From contig NZ_JACHDS010000001.1 in the NCBI RefSeq assembly GCF_014201195.1, positions 3,596,001-3,660,000 on the forward strand: a DNA stretch of 64,000 nt, written 5' to 3'. Of the stretch, positions 36,427 through 47,830 are shown one piece after another. Below the pieces are notes generated by a model that was not told the origin of the DNA, searched no databases, and worked only from the letters and a program-made list of their open reading frames with translations. The DNA is from Nocardiopsis mwathae (GTDB lineage: Bacteria; Actinomycetota; Actinomycetes; Streptosporangiales; Streptosporangiaceae). Position numbers and translations under genes: made by a program. Numbering within the stretch: the first letter of the stretch is position 1; each line of letters starts with the position of its first letter.

Positions 36427-37317
36427 TCAGCGGGGAGCGGGTCCGCTCGGCACCCGCACGCCCCGCGGCCGGGGCTGGCACTTCGGGCAGCTGAACGACG
36501 ACCGGTTCATGAAGGCGTCGCGACGGATCGGCGTGCGGCAGCGCTCGCACGCCGAACCCGCGCGCCCATAAGCCTTCAGGCCCCGCTCGAAGTAGCCGCT
36601 CTCCCCGTTGACATCGACGTAGAGCCCGTCGAACGAGGTACCCCCCTCGACCAGTGCCTCCCCCAGCACCGCCCGCACGTGTCCCAGCAGCTCGGCCACC
36701 TGCCGCCGCTGCAGCCCGCCGGTGGCTCGTGCCCAGTGCAGCCGGGAGCGCCACAGCGCCTCGTCGGCGTAGATGTTGCCGATCCCGCTGATCAGCGACT
36801 GGTCCAGCAGGGCGCGCTTGATCTCGGTGCGCTTGCGGCGCAGCGCCGCGGCGAACGCGTCGTCGTCGAAGGCGGGGTCCAGCGGGTCGAGCGCGATGTG
36901 CCGGACGGCGCCGGGCACCGCGGCGCCCCCGGCATCGGTGACAAGCGGTTCCACCATCAGGTGGCCGAACGTGCGCTGGTCGACGAAGCGCAACTCGGTA
37001 CCGCGGTCGTCGAAGCCGAACCGCACCCTCAGGTGCTTCTCGTCCGCGCGCTGCGGCGGCTGCACCAGCAGCTGGCCGCTCATGCCCAGGTGCGCCAGGA
37101 GCGCCTCGCCGGAGTCGAGCGTCAGCCACATGTACTTGCCGCGCCGCGCGGTCGCGGTGATCTTGCGCCCGGCCAGCCGCCGGGCGAAATCCCCGGCTCC
37201 GCTCAGGTGGCGGCGCACGGAGCGGGGATGCAGCACCTCCACGGCCTCGACCGTGCGGCCGGCCACCCACCGGTCCAGGCCGATCCGCACCGACTCGACC
37301 TCGGGGAGCTCGGGCAT
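36427..37317 (-). CDS. mutM: Formamidopyrimidine-DNA glycosylase
   Basis: 296 residues. Begins [10 protein letters not shown], with the catalytic Pro2/Glu3. The H2TH domain is present ([21 protein letters not shown]) and a C-terminal zinc finger has CERC and CPKC. Removes 8-oxoguanine and Fapy lesions. Follows rnc by 7 bp, as is usual in actinomycetes. Confidence 0.95.
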   Translation of the reverse strand: MPELPEVESVRIGLDRWVAGRTVEAVEVLHPRSVRRHLSGAGDFARRLAGRKITATARRGKYMWLTLDSGEALLAHLGMSGQLLVQPPQRADEKHLRVRFGFDDRGTELRFVDQRTFGHLMVEPLVTDAGGAAVPGAVRHIALDPLDPAFDDDAFAAALRRKRTEIKRALLDQSLISGIGNIYADEALWRSRLHWARATGGLQRRQVAELLGHVRAVLGEALVEGGTSFDGLYVDVNGESGYFERGLKAYGRAGSACERCRTPIRRDAFMNRSSFSCPKCQPRPRGVRVPSGPAPR

Positions 37318-37324
37318 GTACGCC

Positions 37325-38071
37325 TCAGTTCGCCTTCTCGTCGGCCTGCCGGTGCCGGGCCTCCTGGGCTGCGGCGCGGGCGCGGATGGCCTTCCACGCC
37401 GACTCGGCGGCCTGCTGCTCGGCTTCCTTCTTGCTGCGCCCCTGCCCCAGGCCGTAGTCCTCGCCCGCGACGCGCACGGTCGCCCGGAACGTCTTCTGGT
37501 GGTCGGGCCCGCTCTCGTCGACGTGGTACTCGGGCACGCCCAGCAGCTCGGAAGCGGTCAGCTCCTGCAGCGAGGTCTTCCAGTCCAGGCCCGCGCCGAG
37601 CCCGGAGGCCGTGGCGATCAGCGGATCGAACAGGCGGTGCACGAGCTTGGAGGCCTCGTCCAGGCCGCGGTCGAGGTAGACCGCACCGATGATGGCCTCC
37701 AGGGTGTCGGCGAGGATGGAGGACTTGTCCCGGCCTCCGGTGCCCTCCTCGCCACGGCCCAGCCGGATGTAACGCCCGATGTCGAGGCTGCGCGCCACGT
37801 CGGCCAGGGCACGCATGTTGACCACGGCCGCGCGAAGCTTGGCCAGCTGGCCCTCGGGCAGGTCCGGGTGCTCCCGGAAGAGCGTGTCGGTGACGACCAG
37901 GCCCAGCACCGAGTCACCGAGGAACTCCAGGCGCTCGTTGGTGGGCAGGCCGCCCTTCTCATAGGCGTAGGAACGGTGCGTCAGCGCGCGGGTGAGCACC
38001 TTGGAATCCAACTCGATGCCGATCGCGCGATGGAACTCCCGCGCCTCGGCCGCACTGAGCTGCGTGGCCAC
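37325..38071 (-). CDS. rnc: Ribonuclease III
   Basis: 248 residues. Signature [16 protein letters not shown] at about 45, with the metal-binding Glu and Asp, and a second cluster [17 protein letters not shown]-terminal dsRBD follows ([33 protein letters not shown]). Processes rRNA and double-stranded transcripts. Start ATG 38071. Confidence 0.96.
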   Translation of the reverse strand: MATQLSAAEAREFHRAIGIELDSKVLTRALTHRSYAYEKGGLPTNERLEFLGDSVLGLVVTDTLFREHPDLPEGQLAKLRAAVVNMRALADVARSLDIGRYIRLGRGEEGTGGRDKSSILADTLEAIIGAVYLDRGLDEASKLVHRLFDPLIATASGLGAGLDWKTSLQELTASELLGVPEYHVDESGPDHQKTFRATVRVAGEDYGLGQGRSKKEAEQQAAESAWKAIRARAAAQEARHRQADEKAN

Positions 38072-38357
38072 TGGACCTATTCACACCCCTTATTCCGGCG
38101 CCGCGCGTACCTTCGGCCCGAAGGGCGAACAGCCGTGGCCGAGGGGGCGACCGCGCCGCGCGTCCTGGGAGCCGATCCGGGAGCCCTGAGAACGAGGTGA
38201 GCGTCGCGGAAAGCAGGTCCTCCCGCCTCCGCGACGGCCACCACGGCCTCGGGTATGCCCGTGTCGGCGCATCCACTTCTCTTGTCCACATTGTTCGGCA
38301 CACCCTCGGGTAGCCGAAAGGGCGGGCCCGGTTGACCGGGCCCGCCTCAGCACGCGC

Positions 38358-38534
38358 TTACGCCGGGTTGATGACCTGGCGGTTGTTGTAGGTGCCGCAC
38401 GTCGGGCACGCCACGTGCGGGAGCTTGGGGTCGCGGCAGCGCGGGCAGTCGACCAGTACCGGGCGCGACGCCTTCCACTGCGAACGGCGGGTGCGGGTGT
38501 TGCTCCGCGACATCTTCCGCTTCGGGACAGCCAC
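38358..38534 (-). CDS. rpmF: 50S ribosomal protein L32
   Basis: 58 residues: [20 protein letters not shown], then two CxxC pairs (CPRC and CPTC) forming a zinc ribbon, and [12 protein letters not shown] at the end. This is the zinc-binding form. GTG 38534 has AGGAGG 7 nt upstream. Between rnc and the DUF177 gene, as is typical. Confidence 0.95.
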   Translation of the reverse strand: MAVPKRKMSRSNTRTRRSQWKASRPVLVDCPRCRDPKLPHVACPTCGTYNNRQVINPA

Positions 38535-38552
38535 TTCAATCCTCCTGGGTCA

Positions 38553-38601
38553 CCCGCGCGGTCGCGGGAAATCTCTCCTACATCCCCGCGGTCGCGGGAA
38601 A
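38553..38601 (-). promoter_or_regulatory. Two tandem stem-loops in the rpmF leader
   Basis: CGCGGTCGCGGGAAA occurs at 38557-38571 and again at 38587-38601, a spacing of 30 bp. In both, CCCGCG pairs with CGCGGG. Lying between the DUF177 stop and the rpmF start, they may affect rpmF translation. Confidence 0.4.
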
Positions 38602-38673
38602 ACGCTCGTGTTCCACCGGATCGTCCAACGCGCGCCGTGCGCGCGGTGCCTCACATCCGCGAAACCGAAGAAC

Positions 38674-39279
38674 TCATCGGTCGCCGAGCCCGTCGCTCAG
38701 CTTCCGCAGTGCCGCCCACCGGGGGTCGACACGTTCGCCGTGGTCGTGCTCGGGGCCCGCCTCGGCAAGCTTCTCACCGCACTCGACGCACAGACCGGGA
38801 CAGTCGTCCCGGCAGAGCGGAGAGAGCGGCAGGGCGAGAACGACCGCGTCGCGGACCACCGGTTCGAGGTCGAGAACTTCGCCCTCAAGATAGTAGTCCT
38901 CTTCGTCGTCCTTCGCGTCCACCCCGTCCGCGGCCCGACCCCTCAAGGCCTCGTCCTCTCCCGGGTAGTGGAAGAGCTCCTGGAAGGAGGCCTCAAGCGA
39001 ATCGGATACCGGGTCCAGACAGCGGGAGCACTCCCCTGCCGTGACCGTCTGCGCCGTACCCGTGACCAGCACGCCCTCCATGACCGCCTCAAGCCGGAAG
39101 TCCAACTCGATGTCGGCCCCCTCGGGCACACCGGCCATCCCGGTCGCGAACGACTCGGGGGCGGGAGCGACACGATGCATGGTCCGCATCGAACCCGGCT
39201 GGCGCCCCAGAGGCCGGGTGTCGACCGCGAAGGGGGAACGGAGATCTGAAGGAGACAGGGTGATCGCGCTTTCGGTCAT
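38674..39279 (-). CDS. DUF177/YceD family protein
   Basis: 201 residues. Features: VTGTAQTVTAGECSRCLDPV in the first half and LCRDDCPGLCVECGEKLAEA near the end, so four or more Cys that may bind zinc; the C-terminus has DPRWAALRKL. Always upstream of rpmF; in plants and bacteria the family affects 23S rRNA processing. Operon with rpmF and, downstream, rnc-mutM. Confidence 0.92.
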   Translation of the reverse strand: MTESAITLSPSDLRSPFAVDTRPLGRQPGSMRTMHRVAPAPESFATGMAGVPEGADIELDFRLEAVMEGVLVTGTAQTVTAGECSRCLDPVSDSLEASFQELFHYPGEDEALRGRAADGVDAKDDEEDYYLEGEVLDLEPVVRDAVVLALPLSPLCRDDCPGLCVECGEKLAEAGPEHDHGERVDPRWAALRKLSDGLGDR

Positions 39280-39426
39280 CGGGGTCCGTCGGCCCGCTCG
39301 CGCGGGCGACGGTGTGGTCGGTCACCGACACCGATCCGGCTCTGACAAGCAGGGGTCGCCCCCGCAACCGGATCCGTGACCATGGTCAACCCTGGATTCT
39401 ACCGATCGGTCCAGGCCTCCCCCAAA

Positions 39427-39930
39427 TCAGCGGCTCGGCTCCCCGCCCCGCCGAACCTCGGCGTACTTCTCCCGCAGCCGCGCCTCCACATAGGGGCTGA
39501 CCAGGCTGCTGACGTCGCCGCCGTACTGCGCGACCTCCTTGACCAGGCTGGAGCTGAGGAAGGAGTACTGCGGGTTGGCCGTCATGAACATCGTCTCAAC
39601 ACCGGAGAGCCGGTAGTTCATCTGGGCGATCTGCAACTCGTAGTCGAAGTCACTGACCGAACGCAGGCTGCGGATGATCATGTCGATGCCGTTGGCACGG
39701 CAATAGTCCACCAGCAACCCGTCGAACTCGGCGACCCGCACGTTGTCGAGCTCGCGGGTGCACTCCCGCAGCATGTCCAGCTTCTCCGGGACGGTGAACA
39801 GCCCGCGCTTGTTGACGTTGTTCAGGACCGCGGCCACCACCTCGTCGTACTGCCGCGCGGCGCGACCGATGATGTCGATGTGACCGTTGGTGACCGGGTC
39901 GAACGACCCGGAGCAGACGACACGGCGCAC
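39427..39930 (-). CDS. coaD: Phosphopantetheine adenylyltransferase
   Basis: 167 residues. RRVVCSGSFDPVTNGHIDI carries the nucleotidyltransferase HIGH-like (here TNGHID) motif; later NPQYSFLSSSLVKEVAQYGG is the conserved C-terminal segment with the second signature (SSS-K). Makes dephospho-CoA. GTG 39930 with AGGAG 9 nt upstream. Follows rsmD. Confidence 0.95.
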   Translation of the reverse strand: MRRVVCSGSFDPVTNGHIDIIGRAARQYDEVVAAVLNNVNKRGLFTVPEKLDMLRECTRELDNVRVAEFDGLLVDYCRANGIDMIIRSLRSVSDFDYELQIAQMNYRLSGVETMFMTANPQYSFLSSSLVKEVAQYGGDVSSLVSPYVEARLREKYAEVRRGGEPSR

Positions 39931-40003
39931 GGTGCACCGCTCCTCTCTGGCGACCGGTGGGTGCGGGCGGTCGTTCCCTGCGGGGACGCGGGCGCCCGGA
40001 CGG

Positions 40004-40585
40004 TCAGGTGGGTTCGGGAATGTCGGCGGCGCGACCGTACCAAAGGGACGCTTCACCGTAACGCCGGACCCTGTCCCCAACGTACCCCTCGGGCCACCGC
40101 GGCTCCGCGCCGCGGCTCGCGCGTTCGAGGACGACCAGCGCGTCGGGTGCCAGCCAGCCGCGGTCCCGCAGCAGCGCGAGCACGACCTCGACCTCGGCCT
40201 CACCGATCGCGTAGGGCGGATCGGCCACCACCAGGTCGTAGGCGCCGCCGCTCGGGCCGCGCTCCAGCACCCGCTCGACCTTCTCCGCCGCCAGCCCCGC
40301 CCCGGCCAGCCCCAGCGTGGCGATGTTCTTCCGGATGACCGCCGCCGCCCTGCGGTCGGCCTCGACCAGCAGCGCGTGCTCGGCCCCGCGGGACAGCGCC
40401 TCCAGCCCGATGGCGCCCGACCCCGCGTACAGGTCGAGCACGCGGACCCCGTCGAACGAGCCGAGGTCGTGCAGCGCGGAGGCGAACAGGGCCTCGCGGG
40501 CCCGGTCACTGGTGGGCCGGGTCGTGCGGCCGTCAGGGACCGCGAGCCTGCGCCCGCCCGCGGTGCCGGCGATGATGCGGGTCAT
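40004..40585 (-). CDS. rsmD: 16S rRNA (guanine-966-N2)-methyltransferase RsmD
   Basis: 193 residues. TRIIAGTAGGRRL, then the SAM-binding site VLDLYAGSGAIGLEALSRG, and catalytic motif VVADPPYAIGE. ATG 40585. Pairs with coaD in the usual recG-rsmD-coaD order. Confidence 0.94.
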   Translation of the reverse strand: MTRIIAGTAGGRRLAVPDGRTTRPTSDRAREALFASALHDLGSFDGVRVLDLYAGSGAIGLEALSRGAEHALLVEADRRAAAVIRKNIATLGLAGAGLAAEKVERVLERGPSGGAYDLVVADPPYAIGEAEVEVVLALLRDRGWLAPDALVVLERASRGAEPRWPEGYVGDRVRRYGEASLWYGRAADIPEPT

Positions 40586-40655
40586 GTGCGACACGTTAGC
40601 GCGCCCCGGGCTGCGCGGCCGTGCGGCGGCCCCGCGGCTCCGACGGCGCCGGCGG

Positions 40656-43187
<2,532 letters not shown>

Positions 43188-43612
43188 CGGTGTTCTCCTC
43201 ACGCACAGCCCTGTCCACGGGTGCCGCGGCCCCACCCGCGCCCCCTGCACCACGGTAGAACGTGTGTACAGCGAAGAGGGGACGAAGGCCGGTGGCGGGC
43301 CCGCGGCGATCCGGGCGTGACTCCGGGGGACGCGCACCGGGTTATACTCGATCCAGCATCCCCACCTGCGGCGCCGCCCTACCGGCCGCCCGCACGGGGC
43401 TGCGGGGACCGGCCTGCCGGTTCCCGGCAGCGCGTATACGGTCCATCGCGCCGGTGCCCCTCCTCCGGTTGGGGGAAAGCGTCGGCTGTCGTGTACGCTT
43501 CCACGGTTGGCGCTCCCGCGCCGACTGTGTTCGCTTTACTCATCAGACCTCTCTCGGGTCGTTCACCGCGCGTGCGCCAGCGAGCGGACCCGAGCGCTTG
43601 AATGGAGTTACC
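43188..43612. other. Divergent promoter region, recG and rpmB
   Basis: 425 bp between divergent starts. TATACT at 43343-43348 is a good -10 candidate for rpmB, leaving a leader of about 260 nt; its -35 is unclear. No other gene recognised. Confidence 0.35.
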
Positions 43613-43798
43613 GTGGCTTCCGTCTGCGACGTCTGCGGCAAGGGACCAGGGTTCGGTAACCGAGTTTCCCACTCGCACCGCCGCACCCGCCGCCGCTGGA
43701 ACCCCAACATCCAGACCGTGCGCACCCGCGTGGGCGGTACGCCCCAGCGCAAGAACGTGTGCACCTCGTGCATCAAGGCCGGCAAGGTCGACCGCTGA
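43613..43798 (+). CDS. rpmB: 50S ribosomal protein L28
   Basis: 61 residues. [20 protein letters not shown] with [13 protein letters not shown] and the C-terminal [10 protein letters not shown]; four Cys (two CxxC) make this the zinc-binding form. GTG 43613 has GGAG upstream. Stands alone, divergent from recG. Confidence 0.96.
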   Translation: MASVCDVCGKGPGFGNRVSHSHRRTRRRWNPNIQTVRTRVGGTPQRKNVCTSCIKAGKVDR

Positions 43799-43842
43799 GC
43801 CCGGCGGACGGTCGCTGACGACCTGAATTCCATACGCGCGTC

Positions 43843-43879
43843 TGAGGGCGCCACGGCGGACTCCGCCGTGGCGCCCTCA
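43843..43879 (+). terminator. rpmB terminator hairpin
   Basis: 18-bp arms TGAGGGCGCCACGGCGGA (43843-43860) and 43862-43879 pair perfectly with a single central base, so the real stem is slightly shorter. It lies 45 bp after the rpmB stop, directly before the palindromic repeat copy 2. Confidence 0.7.
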
Positions 43880-43899
43880 GGCGTTCGTCCTGCCCTCGT

Positions 43900-43965
43900 C
43901 CGTTGTTCTCGGGGGTACCGACCGAATCCTCGCCGGTGTTCGGTCGATACCCCCGAGAACAACGG
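43900..43965. repeat. Dispersed palindromic repeat, copy 2
   Basis: 27-bp arms (43900-43926 and 43939-43965) with one mismatch; the left arm starts CCGTTGTTCTCGGGGGTACC. Loop 12 nt containing TCGCCG. It lies between convergent genes rpmB and the CBM2-like gene. Confidence 0.85.
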
Positions 43966-43977
43966 GCAGGAAAGGCG

Positions 43978-44658
43978 CTACAGGTCGCAGAAATCGCCGT
44001 TGAGGGAGCAGCTGGTGGGGTTCCGGGCGGAGCCTTCGGCGGTGAAGTACATGGTGACCGAGTCGCCCGGAGCGAGCGCCGCCTGCCCGCCGAGGGGGCG
44101 GGCGATCAGCCCGCTCGGCGTGGTCTCCCAGGAGGCGTCCCAGGCCGATCCCAGGGTGAGGTCGGCGAATCCGAGGACCAGCTCCCAGCTCTCCAGAGCG
44201 GTGGGGCTGGTGTTGGTGATGGTGACGGCGCCCGTGAAGCCGGTGTCGGTGGTCTCGACGATCCGGTAGGTGACCGCGCCGGACGCCGACGCTCCCTGAC
44301 CGGGCGGGGCGGTCCCGGCGGCGGAACGCGGCTGGTCGCCGCCGTCCGGGACCGCCGAGGCCGACGACTCGGCCTTGGGCGGCTCCAGCCGCTCGCTCGT
44401 CCCGGCGCCGGGCCCGGTCTCGTTGCCCGCGGGAGGGTCGCTGAAGCGCAGGTAGATCTGGGTGGTGCTGTAGCCGAAGAGCGTGAGTGCCAGGGTGACG
44501 CCGGAGATCAGCAGGACGGTGAGGAGACGCGGCGGCTGGACACGCTTGGGGACGGTGCTCTCCAACACGTACCCGACGCTCGCCAGTGGGCTGGTGTTCT
44601 CCGGCTCGGACCGGTGCGCGCCGCGCCGACTGCCGCCAGCCCCGCTATGCCGCCCCAT
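43978..44658 (-). CDS. Membrane-anchored CBM2-like (cellulose-binding type) domain protein
   Basis: 226 residues. A transmembrane helix at about 42-66 (LLTVLLISGVTLALTLFGYS) follows a basic cytoplasmic N-terminus; then a Pro/Ser/Gly spacer to about 125. The C-terminal 95 residues resemble a CBM2 sandwich: TGFTGAVTITNTSPTALESW, LGFADL, WDASWETTPSG, ALAPGDSVTMYF and the closing pair CSLNGDFC. No catalytic domain is attached. Function unknown; surface polysaccharide binding is a guess. ATG 44658 has GGAAGG upstream. Confidence 0.65.
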   Translation of the reverse strand: MGRHSGAGGSRRGAHRSEPENTSPLASVGYVLESTVPKRVQPPRLLTVLLISGVTLALTLFGYSTTQIYLRFSDPPAGNETGPGAGTSERLEPPKAESSASAVPDGGDQPRSAAGTAPPGQGASASGAVTYRIVETTDTGFTGAVTITNTSPTALESWELVLGFADLTLGSAWDASWETTPSGLIARPLGGQAALAPGDSVTMYFTAEGSARNPTSCSLNGDFCDL

Positions 44659-45022
44659 GTACCGCCTTCCGACACATCCGCGCTTGATGCGGCTGTCCTC
44701 GCTGCCTTCCAGGTTGACACCGCGCCTGGTGACATCCGTGCCCGGTCGCGCCGACGGGCCCTCGCTCGCTCGTCGCCCCGCCGACCGGTGTCGGTTCCGG
44801 CGTCGTCGCGGGCGTGCACTGCATTCTCCCCATTCTCCCCCGGGCCGTTCGGGGCAGCAGCTTAGCGTGATTTACCCCTTAAAACCGACACCCCTCGACC
44901 CGTTACCCAATACTGACCCAGAGTGACGGAAGTTTTCCACCGAAATAGTCGTGACGCTTCCTCCGCCCACCTCGTCCTTGTCTCGGCCCGGCCCACCGAG
45001 GGGGTGCGAGGGGCCCGGGCGG
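44659..45022. other. Intergenic region between the CBM2-like gene and thiL
   Basis: 364 bp upstream of the CBM2-like gene and downstream of thiL (both minus). Presumably holds the promoter of the former; nothing distinctive was found and no gene. Confidence 0.3.
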
Positions 45023-46003
45023 TCAGCCGAAGTGCCGCCACCCGGCCGCGTCGGTCGGGCGGCCGTCGACCGTGACGGCGGGGGCGGCCGCCGCATCGGC
45101 CTCGGCACTCCGCGGCGCCACCGTACCGATGCGCGTCCATGCGTCGGGCAGCTCGGTGCCGGGCGGGAAGGTGGCCGCCAGGGCATGGTCCTCGCCTCCG
45201 GCGAGCATGAGCGCCGTCGCGTCGGCCGACCGCTCCCCGGCCAGCGCGGCCGCGGCCGCGCGCAGCTCGGGAGGGGGGACCAGGGCGGCGCGCTCCAGGT
45301 CGATCGTCACGCCCGAGGCGGCGCAGAGGTGCCCGAGGTCCTGCACCAGCCCGTCGCTGACGTCGAGCATCGCGGTGGCGCCCAGCAGGGCCGCCCGCGG
45401 CCCCTCGGCGTACGGGGGACGCGGGCGGCGGTGCTCGCGCAGGCACGCCTCGGGGGCGTCCAGGCCCCGGTCCAGCAGGGCGAGCCCGGCCGCCGACAGC
45501 CCGAGCCGCCCGGCGACCGCGACGACGTCGCCGGGACGCGCCCCGTCCCGGCGCACCTCCGCTCGGCCGCCCAGGTCGCCCAGCGCGGTGACGGACACCA
45601 CCACGGTGTCGGAGCGCACCGTGTCACCGCCGACCACGGTGCCGCCCGCGGTGGCGCACTCGGCGGCCACGCCGGCGGCGAACTCGTCGGCCCAGTCCAC
45701 GGCCAGGTCGGCGGGGACGCCCAGACCGATGAGGAGTGTGGTCGGCCGCGCGCCCATGGCGGCGACGTCGGCGAAGTTCTGCGCGACGGCCTTGTGGCCG
45801 ATGTCGCGGGGCGTCGACCAGTCGCGGCGGAAGTGCCGACCCTCGACGAGCATGTCGGTGGAGGCCACGACGCGCCGGTCGGGCGCCCTGACCACGGCCG
45901 CGTCGTCCCCCGGCCCCAGGATTACGTCGTCGGTTCGGGGGAATCTCGCCGTCACGCGCTCGATCAGGCCGAACTCACCCAGGTCCCCAATGGTGCTCGC
46001 CAC
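45023..46003 (-). CDS. thiL: Thiamine-monophosphate kinase
   Basis: 326 residues. AIR-synthase-like ATPase: GEFGLIERV, LGPGDDAAVV (metal/phosphate binding), STDMLVEGRHFRRDWSTPRD, VAQNFADVAAMGA, GGTVVGGDTVRSD, MLDVSDGLVQDL, and AGGEDHALAATFP. Makes thiamine diphosphate. GTG 46003 chosen as the first codon before the conserved TIGDLGEFGL; no strong ribosome site. Divergent from the RAM-domain gene, a conserved actinobacterial pairing. Confidence 0.93.
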   Translation of the reverse strand: MASTIGDLGEFGLIERVTARFPRTDDVILGPGDDAAVVRAPDRRVVASTDMLVEGRHFRRDWSTPRDIGHKAVAQNFADVAAMGARPTTLLIGLGVPADLAVDWADEFAAGVAAECATAGGTVVGGDTVRSDTVVVSVTALGDLGGRAEVRRDGARPGDVVAVAGRLGLSAAGLALLDRGLDAPEACLREHRRPRPPYAEGPRAALLGATAMLDVSDGLVQDLGHLCAASGVTIDLERAALVPPPELRAAAAALAGERSADATALMLAGGEDHALAATFPPGTELPDAWTRIGTVAPRSAEADAAAAPAVTVDGRPTDAAGWRHFG

Positions 46004-46109
46004 AGACCACAGGGTACGGTGACGCTCGCGCCGTAGTGGTCTAGACCCCGCGGCGGTCCGGGTGGCCCGGTGCCGACGGGCACGTTCGTCATTGTCCTGG
46101 AGGGGTTTC

Positions 46110-46343
46110 ATGGTGGAGGCATACATCCTTGTGCAGACCGAGGTGGGGCGCGCCGCCGACGTCGCGCGCGAGATCGCCGCGATCGACGGCGTAGCCCAGG
46201 CTGAGGACGTCACCGGGCCCTACGATGTGATCGTGCGCGCGTCCGCCGACGACATCGACTCGCTGGGCCGGCTGGTGGTGGCCCGGATCCAGCGGCTCGA
46301 CGGTATCGCCCGCACACTGACCTGTCCGATCGTCAAGATCTGA
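46110..46343 (+). CDS. Stand-alone Lrp/AsnC ligand-binding (RAM) domain protein
   Basis: 77 residues: MVEAYILVQTEVGRAADVAR, EIAAIDGVAQAEDVTGPYDV, IVRASADD and ARTLTCPIVKI. A complete RAM domain without DNA-binding helices. Such proteins may bind amino acids and modulate larger Lrp regulators. ATG 46110 has GGAGGGG 4-5 nt upstream. Confidence 0.9.
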   Translation: MVEAYILVQTEVGRAADVAREIAAIDGVAQAEDVTGPYDVIVRASADDIDSLGRLVVARIQRLDGIARTLTCPIVKI

Positions 46344-46363
46344 GTTCTCAGGAGTGCGGTGAC

Positions 46364-46840
46364 GTGATGCGACGCGGGGCGACGGTGAGCGGAACGGGTG
46401 CGGTGCTGGCGCTCGGGCTGGCCTTGGCGGGCTGCACCGCCGGTTCGGTCGAGGTTCCGCCGCCCGACCCCGAGGGCCAGGCGGCGGACCAGTGCCGCGC
46501 GCTGGTGAAGCGGGTGCCCTCCGCCCTGTTCGGCGAGAACCGGGTCGAGGTGAGCCCCAGGTCCGACTTCGCCGCCGCATGGGGGGATCCCCCGATCGCG
46601 CTGCGCTGCGGGGTGGACCGCCCCGCCGGGCTGCGGCCCGACTCGGAGCTGATGGTGGTCAACGACATCGCGTGGCTGCCGGAACCGGAGGACCGCCCCA
46701 ACCTGTTCACCGTCGTGGGGCGGGAGGCCTACGTCGAGATGTCGGTGCCGCCGTCCTACGGTGCACCGGCCGAGGGGCTGGTGGCGATCAGCGACCTGGT
46801 CGCCGACGAGATCCCCGCGCTCCCCGACGGGGAGCTCTAG
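46364..46840 (+). CDS. DUF3515 lipoprotein
   Basis: 158 residues. Signal peptide with lipobox LALAGC (about 24). DQCRALVKRVPSALFG near the start and RPNLFTVVGREAYVEMSVPP near the end match the actinobacterial DUF3515 pattern; function unknown. Start GTG 46364 or ATG 46367. Stop TAG lies inside CTAGGGCGTG, an end fragment of the MITE-like family. Confidence 0.85.
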   Translation: MMRRGATVSGTGAVLALGLALAGCTAGSVEVPPPDPEGQAADQCRALVKRVPSALFGENRVEVSPRSDFAAAWGDPPIALRCGVDRPAGLRPDSELMVVNDIAWLPEPEDRPNLFTVVGREAYVEMSVPPSYGAPAEGLVAISDLVADEIPALPDGEL

Positions 46841-46860
46841 GGCGTGTCCGGTGGATCGTG
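46837..46860. mobile_element. Fragment resembling a MITE end
   Basis: CTAGGGCGTGTCCGGTGGAT, compared with CTAGGGCGTGTTTGACGGAT at the start of copy C (46909). Only the left end is recognisable; no matching right end. It contains the TAG stop of the DUF3515 gene. Confidence 0.5.
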
Positions 46861-46908
46861 CCCCGGCCCGCGCCCCGGCCGGGAACGTCGGTCACGTGTT
46901 CCCCGCCC

Positions 46909-47074
46909 CTAGGGCGTGTTTGACGGATCATTTCCGGCTCGCGGCCACCGGAACGACGCTCGCTGCGCCGCTCCACTCGTAAAGCCGACCTGGATCGACT
47001 TCGTGCAGCGGCTTGCGAGCGCCGCCCCGGACGGCCGCTCACTTACCGGAAAGCATCCGCCAAAAACGCCCTAG
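46909..47074. mobile_element. MITE-like element, copy C (166 bp)
   Basis: Flanked by CTAG at 46909-46912 and 47071-47074. Reverse complement is closely similar to copy B over its whole length. Ends form an imperfect 29-bp inverted repeat (4 mismatches). No ORF of its own. Right CTAG supplies the DUF3105 stop codon. Lies between two convergent genes. Confidence 0.8.
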
Positions 47075-47745
47075 TCTTCGTGCGGGTCCTGCTGCCCGGC
47101 CTGGTTCAGCGCGTCGAACCCGCCGGCCTCGTCGAACTCCTTCGCGGTGAAGCCGATCGCACCGGAGCAGGAGCCGCCCGGCTCGGGCACGTTCGGGCTC
47201 TGCTCGTAGGTGCGCAGGAACTTGTCCAGCCGGTCGTCGTCGGCGCCGTCGAGTCGCACCTGCTTGCCCCAGGCGGAGGCGACGACGGGCGCGGGGAGGT
47301 CGTCCTCGAATGGGCTGACCAGGACGTAACTACCGGGCGTGTAGCGGTCTTCGAGCTTCTTGACGTCGTCTTCGGGCAGGTCCGGCCGGTAGGTGATCCA
47401 CACCGCGCCGTGCTCCAGGGAGTGCACGGCGAACTCGTCGACGACCGGCTCGGTGTAGACGCCGCAGTTCTGCCAGGCCGCGTTGTGCTCGCCCCCCGCG
47501 GGCGGGGTCTGCTCGTAGTCGACCTCGGCGGGCACGTGGCCCCGGTCGACGTCGAAGGACTCCAGGCCTTCGAGGTTGCCGCGGTCCCAGGCGGTGTAGG
47601 CACCGAATCCGACGAGGCCGAGCACGATGAGTCCGGCCATGGTGACCCCGGCGCCCGTCGCGATCTTGCGGCGGCGTTCCTGTCGCTCCCGCTGGGCGCG
47701 CATCTCGGCGGCTCGGCGCCGACGTTCCTCGGACTTCTTGCTCAC
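47071..47745 (-). CDS. DUF3105 membrane protein
   Basis: 224 residues. A strongly basic N-terminus (KKSEERRRRAAEMRAQRERQ) precedes one transmembrane helix (about 33-52); the outer domain has AGGEHNAAWQNCGVYTEPV, HSLEHGAVWITYRPDL and VASAWGKQVRLDG. These are the DUF3105 hallmarks, including His residues that could bind metal. Found next to DUF305 genes, and the pair is divergent here, starting 86 bp apart. GTG 47745 with GGGAG. Stop TAG in the edge of MITE copy C. Confidence 0.87.
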   Translation of the reverse strand: MSKKSEERRRRAAEMRAQRERQERRRKIATGAGVTMAGLIVLGLVGFGAYTAWDRGNLEGLESFDVDRGHVPAEVDYEQTPPAGGEHNAAWQNCGVYTEPVVDEFAVHSLEHGAVWITYRPDLPEDDVKKLEDRYTPGSYVLVSPFEDDLPAPVVASAWGKQVRLDGADDDRLDKFLRTYEQSPNVPEPGGSCSGAIGFTAKEFDEAGGFDALNQAGQQDPHED

Positions 47746-47830
47746 GGTGTCTCCCTGGGGCGGCGACGTGCGGACTTTCCCTATGCTTTGCCTACATGCC
47801 CGAAAACGTCGGCTGAGGCAGGATGGTTCC

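Noticed and set aside
38553-38601. Two direct repeats with spacer, CRISPR-like at first sight
   Set aside because: Only two units, repeat self-complementary and 15 bp, spacer 15 bp, no cas genes.
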